A stretch of DNA of 64,000 nt from Primulina eburnea (Eukaryota; Streptophyta; Magnoliopsida; Lamiales; Gesneriaceae): positions 2,953,869 through 3,017,868 of the forward strand of contig NC_133109.1 of assembly GCF_022965805.1 (NCBI RefSeq). Reading direction: 5' to 3'. Positions within the stretch are counted from its first letter, which is position 1, and every line of letters begins with the position of its first letter. The position numbers and the translations under genes are program-made. This document shows positions 34,488-43,596 of the stretch, piece after piece. The notes under the pieces are model-generated. The model worked only from the letters and a program-made list of their open reading frames with translations. It was not told the origin of the DNA and did no database searches.

Positions 34488-35373
34488 AACCATAAAAAAG
34501 TTGGAACATGGTTTTCCTCACCGTTATAGCAGCGTGATTAACGAGTGGGTGGAAAATTATGGCCTTAAATTGTTTGAGGTAATTAATATGTTCTCTTTTA
34601 AGTATTAAAAGACTAAAATCTGGATTCGTTTTTTTCAAATGTTGTTAATTATTTTAAATAATCTTGTCATAGAACTCTATGTGGAGGGACATGTTAATGA
34701 AGAGAATACAATATCAGAGCTCTTTTGTTGCAATGCTGAACGTCAAGAATGCCAGAGAAGAGTTCAAGCTTGAACCGCTGTGGGCAGACCTGGTAGCCGA
34801 GTCGAATCTTTTGAACAAATTCGAGTCGGAATTGTATGATGTGGAGCTACAATATTATCGATACAAATTACAACCACGAACGTTGCAGAATGATTTTGAA
34901 GAAAGGTTGTTCTGGATGTTGTCGGAATTGGAGACCTATGTTATGCGGTTCACTGTGTTGGTTAGCATGTGGCTGATGAAATATGGAACTGAAGTGGTAT
35001 TTCAAATGCTAAATTCAATATTTTGAAAATTTGAAATAACTTGTAATTTATTGGGTCTCTTACTGCAGACTAAGAAAGGATATCTAGGCATGGCGCAGAA
35101 CGCCTCCGCCGAGGTCGCCGCCTCCGCCGACTTAGCCGCCTTTGAGGAACGTTATTCCGATGACGGAAAGAAATAGGTAAAAATTCTTTTATTTCCTAAG
35201 TTAGTTTTAAATTCACGGAAGTATATACATTATAGGTTTTTTGTTAAATTTGTAGGGTTGACGATGCTTATAATGCTACTGGAGTGGAGGGGCTTTGGGA
35301 TTCTTTTGCTGCAACCATTAAGAGTTACATTTTCATGTTTTGGGATCTTGTTGATTTTGTTCGAGAAGTTTGA
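34488..35373 (+). other. Host gene: rest of exon 1 and exons 2-4
   Basis: Continuation of the interrupted gene: exon 1 remainder 34488-34578, intron 34579-34672 (GT...TCATAG), exon 2 34673-34993, intron 34994-35068 (GT...ACTGCAG), exon 3 35069-35176, intron 35177-35255 (GT...TTGTAG), exon 4 35256-35373. Exon 3 encodes an alanine-rich stretch. All introns follow the GT-AG rule and are short and T-rich as in plants. Confidence 0.6.
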
Positions 35374-35952
35374 GATTTGTTTTATTACATGCACCAATTT
35401 CCGTTTCATGCATGCATGAAGTACTGTGTTTAATTAGAATTTATTTATCTTTGAAGTTGGCCATTTACACACTGGTGTATGATTTTGTTTTAATAGGGAC
35501 AAAAATGGTCTGATAAAGTATTTTTCCCTTTATTATATAGTTTAAATAATTAATTTAAAGCTATATACATAATAGATCAAATTTGCATTTGTATAGACAA
35601 AAAAATAGAAACGCTAAATGGCGCATTGATGATTTGTTTATGCTACACTAAAATTAGTTAAAGGAAAAATGACACCATTTTTTTTTATCACCCCTTTTGC
35701 AATCTAATTTGTGCCTCGTATTTTACACCCACCTACATGCCTTTTTTTGTGAACTATTATTATTTTTCTTTTCAAATTATATGTTTTAAGTTCGATTTAA
35801 TTATTTTAATTCCTATTAATTAATGAATTTAATTGGGATAACAGAATTTGATTTCCGGAAGAATTATAAATTTTGACTTCAAACTTAGGTCATGAGTTTT
35901 AAATTCATCTGAATTCATGGTAAGTTGGTCAGTGTAGTAAATAATCAAACTG
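35374..35952. other. Downstream flank of the host gene
   Basis: Presumed 3' UTR and AT-rich intergenic sequence, no gene seen. 35656-35720 resembles 17494-17560. Confidence 0.4.
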
Positions 35953-36134
35953 GGCAAAAACTTGTGTGAGACGGTCTCACGGGTCATATTTGTGAGACGG
36001 ATCTCTTATTTGGGTCACCCATGAAAAAGTATTACTTTTTATGCTAAGAGTATTACTTCTTGTTGTGAATATGGGTAGGGTTGACCCGTCTCACGGATTA
36101 TGACCCGTGAGACAGTCTCATATGAGACTCGCTC
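35953..36134. mobile_element. Mutator-like MITE, copy 1
   Basis: Terminal inverted repeats TTGTGTGAGACGGTCTCAC and, at the other end, GTGAGACAGTCTCATATGAG; the inner parts (GGGTCAT / ATGACCC) also pair. Flanked by a perfect 9-bp duplication ATCAAACTG (35944-35952 and 36135-36143), the size used by Mutator-like transposases. It has no coding capacity and would depend on a transposase elsewhere. Confidence 0.8.
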
Positions 36135-36502
36135 ATCAAACTGACTTGAAATCATAATTTTAAAATTCATCATTGCGTACGTAAAAATATTTCAGTCCTA
36201 GTATATACTTGGTATATCAGTCACACTGCTATTTACAAATATATTTTGTTTTTTGGGTTCATTGCACTTCCGTTTGTTTGTAAATATCGTGCATTATTAA
36301 GATCGACATACTTCGTATTATTCATGTGTAAATGGATAAAGTCTGTATTTAAAATTTGATGTATCGTTTTACTGTGAAAATAGAGGATAATCGAAATCAA
36401 TTTATTTCAAATACGTCTCCTGTAAAAATAGAGCATAATCGAAATCAATTTAACATCTCCCCAATTGCACCCTCATATATAGTTCATCAGACATGAACAT
36501 CC
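36135..36502. other. AT-rich intergenic DNA
   Basis: No gene. It contains a short duplicated phrase (AAAATAGAG(G/C)ATAATCGAAATCAATTTA) at about 36378 and 36425. Confidence 0.5.
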
Positions 36503-36692
36503 TGTCAAATTCTGAAACGTGGAGGGAAACTCCTTTCTCTTTTATTTCTCAAATCAATTGAATAATGTGTCAACCGTTTACCGAGAGTATTTATACAAGA
36601 AGAAGCGTGTTACTTAGTATAACACTTTTGTATATGTGTGTGTCTAACAGTGACTACTAATACTAATACTAATTAACAAATACCAACTAACA
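36503..36692 (-). repeat. 3' LTR of the copia fragment (short)
   Basis: Minus-strand TGTTAGTTGG start directly behind the polypurine tract, a TATAAATA box (plus 36590-36597 region) and a probable TTTGACA end at 36503. At about 190 bp it is short; the far end is a guess because no second LTR exists for comparison. Confidence 0.5.
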
Positions 36693-36699
36693 CTCCCCC

Positions 36700-38631
36700 T
36701 CAAGATTGGTGGAGATTTAATACACCAATCTTGGACATTAAGTAGACGTGTTGATCTTTTCCCAAGCTTTTAGTGAAGATGTCTGCAAGCTGGTCATTTG
36801 TGCTTATATAAGAAGTTCGGAGCAGGTTGGCTTGGATTTTTTCACGTATCAAATGATAGTCGATTTCAATGTGTCTTGTGCGTTCGTGATAGAGTGGATT
36901 AGTAGCAATGTGCATTGCCGCCATGTTATCACAATACAAAATGGCTGGTTCGGTAATGGATACTCCCATATCTTTAAGTAACCCAACAATCCATACAATC
37001 TCACATGAAGTGGTTGTCATCGCCCTGTATTCGACTTCAGCAGATGAACGTGAAACGGTGCTTTGTTTCTTAGTCTTCCAAGAGACTAATGAATCTCCAA
37101 GCTTAACACAATAGCCTGTAAGTGATCTTCGAGATATGGGGCAGGCAGCCCAATCGGAGTCACAATATGCTGTCAAGGAAAGAGCACTGTGAGCAGATAG
37201 CAAAATACCTGAACCAGGTGTGGATTTGAGGTACCGCACAACTCTAATAGCAGCTGCCATATGAGATTGCTTGGGTGAATGTATGAATTGGCTGAGATTC
37301 TGTACCACATAGCAGAGATGGGGTCTAGTGACGGTGAGATATATCAACTTTCCCACAATCCTTTTGTACGTACTGGAATCCGGCAGTAAGTCATCATCAT
37401 TGTTTACTGAAGCTTTTGGATGAATAACACTATCAAGTTCATGACTGGTGAGCCGAAGATTTTGCTCCATAGGTGTAACACATGGTTTGGCACCACTCAA
37501 ACCCATTTCAGAAATTAACTCCAATGCGTACTTGCGTTGACATAGGAAGATTCCAGCATGGGATCGGGCAATTTCAATCCCTAAAAAATATCTCAATGGA
37601 CCTAAATCCTTGAGATGTATCTTGGAGTGAAGAAATGTCTTCAGCGCCGCAATAGAAGCATCATTATCACCTGTTATTATGATGTCATCGACATACACAA
37701 GCAACAAAATAATGCTATATATCAGCAGTTTGTTTAATAAACAAGGAGTGGTCATGTTGCGACTGAACACAACCCGCAACCGTCATGATGCTGGAAAATT
37801 TATGGTTCCATTGCCTTGAAGCTTGTTTGAGCCCATATAAAGATTTTTTGAGCAAGCAAACTTTGAACTCCCCTTGTTTGTTATAGCCCAAAGGTAAATC
37901 CATATATATTTCCTCATCTAAGTCTCCTTGAAGAAATGCATTTGTGACATCCATTTTTGGTGTAAATTCCAGCCCCTTACAGCTGCCAAGCTCAACATAC
38001 AACGGATGGTCACAATCTTGGTCGTGGGTGAGAATGTGTCATGATAATCAATACCTAGTTGTTGTGTGTATCCCTTTGCCACGAGTCTTGCCTTGAATTT
38101 ATCCACGGTGCCATCAGGTTTGTGTTTAATTTTATATACCCATTTACATCCTATTGCTTTCTTATTGGCAGGAAGGGTAACAATATCCCATGTGGAATTA
38201 GATTCAAGGGCTCTAATTTCCAAATCCATAGCCTTTCTCCATCTAGGATCAGTTATTGCTTCATGATAGTATTGAGGTTCCTTTTCAGAAGAAATGGATG
38301 CCAAAAAACTTTGATAAGCTGGATGAAATTTCGAATAAGTAAGATAATCCGAAATAGGATATTTGGCTGTGGCTAAGTGACTGTGTGGCAAGGTGGGGCA
38401 TGTGTAGTCTCTTGTCCAAATGGATGGTGTTGTATGTCTAGATGATCTTCGAGGAAGGGAAGAATCTGGTTCAGGAGCAGCAGGTCGGTAGGATGAAACT
38501 TGATCATGGTTAACAATGGGGTTATGGGAGAAAATTGAAGGCTGCTGTGCAGGCTCAGAAAATGGAAACACTTCCTCATGAAACACTACATCTCTCGAGA
38601 AGATTATCTTATCATTGTGCAGATTAAGCAA
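36700..38631 (-). pseudogene. Copia reverse transcriptase and RNase H, frameshifted
   Basis: RT copies element RNA into DNA and RNase H removes the template. On the minus strand 38631-37918 carries the linker and RT N-terminus (W-x-x-A-M-D/E-x-E-I...N-x-T-W-D, G-C-K-W-V-Y-K-x-K, K-A-R-L-V-A-K-G-Y-T-Q). A frameshift near 37970 leads into a second frame (38002-37715) with D-V-x-N-A-F-L-Q-G-D-L and K-S-L-Y-G-L-K-Q-A, and another near 37735 into the third frame (to 36700) with the catalytic Y-V-D-D box. RNase H follows with Y-C-D-S-D-W-A, S-R-S-S-A-E-x-E-Y-R and the terminal T-K-S-L. All catalytic motifs are intact; only the two frame breaks disable it. Confidence 0.9.
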
Positions 38632-38632
38632 C

Positions 38633-39275
38633 TTATAACCCTTTTTTTGTATTCGAATATCCTAGGAATACACATGTCAATGCTCTAGGGGACAACTTGT
38701 GTTGAATAGTTAGATTTGTAGCATAGCATAAACAGCCAAACACTCGGAGGTGATCAAATGAGGGAACCTTATGAAAGAGGATTTCATGTGGTGTTTTGTT
38801 GTCTAATAAAGGGGTAGGAGTGCGGTTAATTAAATAGACCGCTGTCAAAACACAATCACCCCAAAACTTTAGGAGAAGAGAGGATTGAAATCTCAAGGCC
38901 CGAGCTATGTTTAAGATATGCCGATGCTTACGCTCCACAATACCATTTTGTTGTGGTGTATAAGGGCATGAGCTTTGGTGTATTATGCCAAGAGATTGAA
39001 ACAAAATTGTGCATTCCAGCTTGAAGAAATCAGATGCATTATCAGTGCGAATAATTTTAGCTGACATGCCAAATTGGTTTCGTATAAGCAAGAAGAAATT
39101 TTTGAGGATGCGTAAAACATCATGTTTGGAATGCATCAAAAATACCCAAGTCCCTCTAGAAAAATCATCAACTATGGTAAGAAAATATCTTTCTCCATTG
39201 TATGTGTTAGTTTTGAATGGTCCCCAAATATCCATATGCAATAATTCGAAAGCATCTTGAGTTCGAGCTTCAATT
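38633..39275 (-). pseudogene. Copia integrase, 5'-truncated
   Basis: Minus strand shows H-M-D-I-W-G-P-F (first catalytic D), the second D in I-I-R-T-D-N-A, then C-P-Y-T-P-Q-Q-N-G-I-V-E-R-K-H-R with the catalytic E, and the copia-specific L-I-N-R-T-P...F-G-C-L-C-Y block and V-F-L-G-Y-S tail. It joins the RT ORF through a one-base shift at an A7/G3 homopolymer near 38641. The His/Cys zinc-binding N-terminus is lost at the truncation. Confidence 0.9.
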
Positions 39276-39282
39276 ATAATAA

Positions 39283-39899
39283 ATCCTCCACCGACTCAAA
39301 AGAAAAAAAAATGACCCCTCTATGTAGGTCAAGTATTCTAGGAAAAAAATGTACGTACATGGATGATACCATTAAATCTTATTAATCATATTATTAAAAT
39401 ACATAACCCAAACTACATCGTGTCATTTTCACCCAATTATCCTCTACTATTGGGACAAAACGTCATTTCACCACACATCTTGCGTGTGGATCGATAATAA
39501 GTTCTCATTCATGCTATTTAATTACCATAGAATTTAGTCAGTTGAGAGGAGTAATGAGTGTAAAGTTAAGATTGCTTTCAAAAAATAGAGTAAAATCAGT
39601 GGAGGTAATTATGAAAATACGGGGGAGGTTGTTATTTTTCATATTTTTTTAAAAAAAAATGAAAAACAACAATATAACTTATTAATATTTTTCTCCTTTT
39701 TATACTTCGAAAAGAATTGATCTGTAAGGCACATGGTTCTTAGTTCTTACTCAACAATAGTACAAATATTTACGTGAATGTGCTCTTGTTTTATTATGTA
39801 TGTGAGTTGGTTTTTTGTGAGATAAGATATCTCACATATTTAAATTTGTAAGACGACTTTACAATATTTTTTTGACCAAAAAGTACTTAATATATGATG
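39283..39899. other. AT-rich intergenic DNA
   Basis: Homopolymer-rich; no coding frame or repeat that I can assign. Confidence 0.5.
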
Positions 39900-40840
39900 A
39901 AGATTGTGTGAATCAGATATATGTGTTGTGTACGATGTTGTAACACTTTAACACAACATACAAATGAACTAAACAAATTTTCACACAACTAAACTTAAAT
40001 TATAAAATAAGAAAGAATTAATCATGCACAAATGTGTAACAAGTGAACACACTTGTGCGATGTCTCGGTGAAAAAGATTCACTAGAAAACTTATCAGTTT
40101 ACGAAACCAAAACTAATAAATAAAGAAAAACTAACTCCTTTAATAAAGTCAAGGAGCAAAGTGCATCCAAAAATATTTTATCAAACCAAATTATCAAAAA
40201 CTACAGATGCAAGGTCTGTGAAGCCGATCTCCTCTTTGGTAAACAAGACTCTAATCAGTACAACGATTAGGTGTTGTGCTTGTATGTTTTAAACACTCCA
40301 CGACAAAATAACACTACACCTTAGCTTGAGCATTTTTATTTCTTCAAAAATATTCCCCCCGAACTTGCTCTCCTGCGGAGTTTAACTTTTTCAACAACAA
40401 CTTCAGTTAAATTTATCATATCTAGAGTTTATAAAAAAATCTCAGTGTTTTAAAAAGACAAAACTCTATAATTTGATATTCACAATATTATTAGTAAGGA
40501 AAATATAATCAAGCAATAAATTATATTCTTTTCCATATCCTCCTTTTTCTCTTTCTGGACAAAACAAAAAAAATGCTAAAAAGCTTAACTCTCTTGAGTT
40601 AGCACGCAGTATCCCCCTGAATTCAATCATGTTAGAGCAATGTCGTTAGAGGCGTTGCAACACGGAAACCAGAACACTGAGCAATTCATCGTGATATTTA
40701 GCAACACACTAACAACATAGACGAATAACCAGAAAGGACAAAATAGATAATAAAAACCAACTAAACAAACAAAGAAAACTAAAGAGCATCTCCATCTGTT
40801 AGCTTATCGGTATCTCATGCTTCACCGTGCTCAGAACAAG
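39900..40840 (-). repeat. Probable LTR and 3' end of a copia element, minus strand
   Basis: Direct and inverted GTTGTGT/ACACAAC phrases (39922-39960), a purine tract on the minus strand (GAATTCAGGGGGATAC, 40608-40623), and a GTGTTGCAACGCCTCTAACG phrase near 40645-40670 typical of SIRE-like LTR/leader sequence. Boundaries cannot be fixed. Confidence 0.35.
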
Positions 40841-41236
40841 TTGGCTGAAGACATTTTTGCAGCAGCTTCTACTCCAGCAGCATCATCTCCCCCTTTAATT
40901 TGTACAAAATGGACGGCCATATCAAGAGGCAATCGATACTCCGCCACGTGAGCCTCACAATGCGCAACAAGCTCTTTGGCATTCTGAATTTATTGATGTC
41001 CAAAACCGATCTAGGCTTGGAAAAAAGAGGTAGATAGCATGACAAACTCAGAGGGTTTCACACCAGATAAAGAGACCATGTTGCCTACCTCCGGGGAAAC
41101 ACGAGGCTCACACCAAGGCATATCACGTTTTCGATTCCCCTTGAAGTACGCTGGTGCAATCTTCAACAAGTCACTTTCTTCAGCTATATCACGAACAAAG
41201 CCCAGTGATTCTAAAATCCCTTTCAATGAAAATATT
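40841..41236 (-). pseudogene. Remnant ORF of a copia-like element
   Basis: A 71-codon open frame (41226-41011, minus) continues, after stops, through a stretch encoding A-K-E-L-V-A-H-C-E-A-H-V and an acidic/alanine tail near 40870, with AAATTAAAGGGGGAGATG on the minus strand near 40890. This resembles the region at the 3' end of SIRE-type copia elements, but I cannot assign the protein with confidence. Confidence 0.35.
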
Positions 41237-41989
41237 GCTTACAAGAATAACAAATGAGAAATCGCGTCATAAAATTCTCATTGTTTTAATTCCAATTACT
41301 TGATAATAAAATTACAAGTATTTTCAACATTTTTTTTACAATCTCTCGAGACATTCATTATAATGCATTTCTCGCGAAACCAATAACTTTTAACACATAG
41401 TCATTTTCAAATGTCCCCCAAATATGGCACGTTTATTCTCAAAATCAACTGTTTTAATAGTTGGTTAGATGTAAATAAATCAACTAAACCGATATAATTA
41501 TAATCATAAAATTGATTTGCATATCATTTATTTCCACCAAGCTTGTCTTGGTTACATATTCTAGAAAATTTTCCAAATAAGTATTTTCACAAAACATCAA
41601 GTTACAATTCATGGACCATGTTATTTATAATTCCAGGTAGTATGGGGATTCCTGTCAATTTGAGGTTATGATATTGATATCAAATTTGATAAGCCATGAA
41701 TATGAATAAAATCTTCTTGATATTTGATTAAAAAATCTTCATATTTATTGATCCAAGAATTTTTGACTTATTCATTAACATCTTTGAGCAATATCAATAG
41801 TTTGTCGATTATTTTTATAATTTGAATGTTCAATCCAATCCATTATGCCAAACACTGAAAGTATTTGCATCAATGATACGTTTTGAAGCTCTTTAGCTCT
41901 TCTATAAGTATTGATTTGTAATATACTATTTATCAAACACATCATCTTTTTTCCACGGTCAACCAAATGACCTTCTAAATCTTTCATTC
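41237..41989. other. AT-rich intergenic DNA
   Basis: No gene. The 89-codon frame on the minus strand (41775-42044) runs into the dispersed repeat and MITE and is not supported. Confidence 0.4.
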
Positions 41990-42500
41990 GTATCAACATG
42001 CGATGAAAATGTAATTGACAAAAACTTGTGTGAGACGGTCTCACAGGTCATATTTTGTGAGACATATCTCTTATTTTGGTCATTCATGAAAAAGTATTAC
42101 TTTTTATTGTGAATATGGTAAGGTTGACCCGTCTCACAGATAAAGATGAGACCGTCTCACAAGAGACTTACTCAATATAATTTGGATAGACATCAGCGAC
42201 CTCCACAAACTTTACATTGTTCTTGATAAATATCAATAAAATATATTTACGTATTTCATGTATGGTATTATATAAACAGTGATATGTAAATTTAGTACAA
42301 TATATAATTAAGACGCGTATCTTAATATTTTGTCTCAATCTTATAATTCAATATCCCACTTTATATGAGATAATATATTTTTATTATTTGGAGAATTAAT
42401 CAACCACAATATCGTTTGTGTTTATGGACGCTGTCACAATCACATTAGAGAATGGATCACATTGACCGACAACTTTCAATATTGGTCTCTTTTAATTTGT
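41990..42500 (+). repeat. Dispersed repeat, copy 2 (with MITE inside)
   Basis: Matches 15296-15640 on both sides of the MITE at 42017-42173, with moderate divergence and a few small indels. Confidence 0.75.
42017..42173. mobile_element. Mutator-like MITE, copy 2
   Basis: Same family as 35953-36134 (GTGTGAGACGGTCTCAC...GTGAGACCGTCTCAC, TTATT(T)TGGTCAT, AAAAAGTATTACTTTT). The flanking 9-mers AATGTAATT (42008-42016) and AATATAATT (42174-42182) differ at one base; the uninterrupted site in the repeat copy at 15310-15320 has a single such motif. Confidence 0.85.
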
Positions 42501-42559
42501 TTTGAATAAAAAAACGTAACCTTTAGACATCAAATTATCTTCAATTCGATCATGATCTT

Positions 42560-43301
42560 GTTGAGTTATGGAGCCTAATTTAGGTTTGAGGGTATTTTGG
42601 TATTTAAGTATCCTGTTATTTTGTAACCCTAAATCGTCTATTATATAAAGACGTGTTTAGGCTATAGAATGTATGACAGAAATCAGAGTGTCTGAGAGGG
42701 TGAGAAAAACCTGTTGTAACTTGTGTTTTTCATCTTAGTGAAATCCGTCAGCGGTCAGTGGACGTAGCTCTCGCGACGAGAGTGAACCACTATACATCTG
42801 TGTGTTATTACCTCTCGCATTCCTAATCGTTCGTTACAGGTGGATTAGGGCGTCTAATCCTAACAAGTGGTATCAGAGCCATGGTCTAGATCGAGTCGTG
42901 TGGGTGGAATCCTCGATACCTAAACGAAGGAAGTGAGGGCTCCCGGTAAAAATCCTTGATTAAACTCTCGAGGTGGTTGATGCTCCCGGTATTCATGTAA
43001 AGCGTGCGCTCCAACGCAGTGAAGTGGAGTAATCTCGATTGGAGGACGAATAAGGCTTGAGGGGAGGCTCGGACCATGAGAATAATGGTGGAACTTCGTT
43101 TGAGGGGAGGATTGTTGGGATGCAACCAAAGTCCCACATTGGAAGATCTAGGGAAAGATCATGGGTTAATAAAGATGAAATGATATCTCCATTGGTATGG
43201 GGCCTTTTGGGTGGTTCCAAAAACAAAACCATGATGGTTAAAACCCAAAGTAGACAATATCATACCAGTGTGGAGATATCCGGATTCTATTGGTCCTAAC
43301 A
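42560..43301 (+). mobile_element. TRIM-like short LTR element with unlike ends
   Basis: Left: an LTR-like end with TATATAAAG box (42640-42648) closing at CCTAACA (42865), PBS TGGTATCAGAGC at 42868-42879, then about 230 bases without coding capacity, a polypurine tract GAGGGGAGGA (43102-43111) and a 189-bp right LTR (43113-43301; TGTTGGGATGC...GGTCCTAACA). The right LTR belongs to a widespread short-LTR family. The left LTR does not match it beyond the terminal CCTAACA, so the unit looks chimeric. The start of the left LTR is not determined. Confidence 0.55.
42868..42879 (+). promoter_or_regulatory. Primer-binding site, initiator tRNA-Met
   Basis: Perfect TGGTATCAGAGC two bases after the presumed LTR end. 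Confidence 0.85.
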
Positions 43302-43441
43302 GATCTCGAGCTATTTCTGACTAAGAAAACCATATGAACACCATGCTAATGCATATAGTTTACAACAATATTTCAGATATTCTAATCATAACTTAATATA
43401 ATTAAAACGAAAATGAGGGTAATTAAATTTCGAATGTGTGA

Positions 43442-43446
<5 letters not shown>

Positions 43447-43507
<61 letters not shown>
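43447..43507. repeat. (AT)n microsatellite
   Basis: About 60 bases of AT repeat, 90 bases left of the nested insertion cluster. Confidence 0.95.
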
Positions 43508-43509
<2 letters not shown>

Positions 43510-43596
43510 TGAAATATGAATTAATGTTAGCTTGAATGCATGCAGTACTGGCGGACTGCTGTATATAATTGAAGGAAGAGATATAGATAAATAGAT

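Larger units (their letters stand above)
20433..35373 (+). pseudogene. Host gene, probable plastid-targeted protein of unknown family, split by a retrotransposon
   Basis: Exon 1 is 20433-20893 plus 34488-34578: deleting the insertion and one copy of its AGCGC duplication gives a continuous frame of 184 codons ending at a GT donor (34579). Exon 2 is 34673-34993, exon 3 begins after an AG at 35068, exon 4 after an AG at 35255 and ends with TGA 35371-35373. Exons 1-3 join in phase 0. Exon 3 meets an in-frame TAG at 35174-35176 next to a GT donor; the clearly coding exon 4 needs a one-base shift, so there is a second lesion or an alternative structure. The first 55 residues (rich in Ser/Thr/Pro, few acidic) look like a transit peptide. 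Residues near 107-123 (exon 1) and near 218-234 (exon 2) share a P-L-W-x-x-L-V-x-E-S pattern. I do not recognise the family; the W-x-x-L-x-x-E spacing faintly recalls the helical N-terminus of serine acetyltransferases. Confidence 0.65.
36503..39282 (-). mobile_element. Ty1/copia retrotransposon fragment, minus strand
   Basis: On the minus strand: integrase (39275 to 38633), reverse transcriptase and RNase H (38631 to 36700), a polypurine tract (AGGGGGAG at 36693-36700) and an LTR (36692 to 36503). Integrase before RT is the defining copia order. The 5' LTR, gag, protease and the integrase N-terminus are missing beyond about 39282. Confidence 0.9.

Noticed and set aside
43113..43301. TRIM of the Cassandra type with an embedded 5S rRNA promoter
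   Set aside because: The LTR lacks 5S-like A and C box sequence; only the TGTTGGGATG start is reminiscent.
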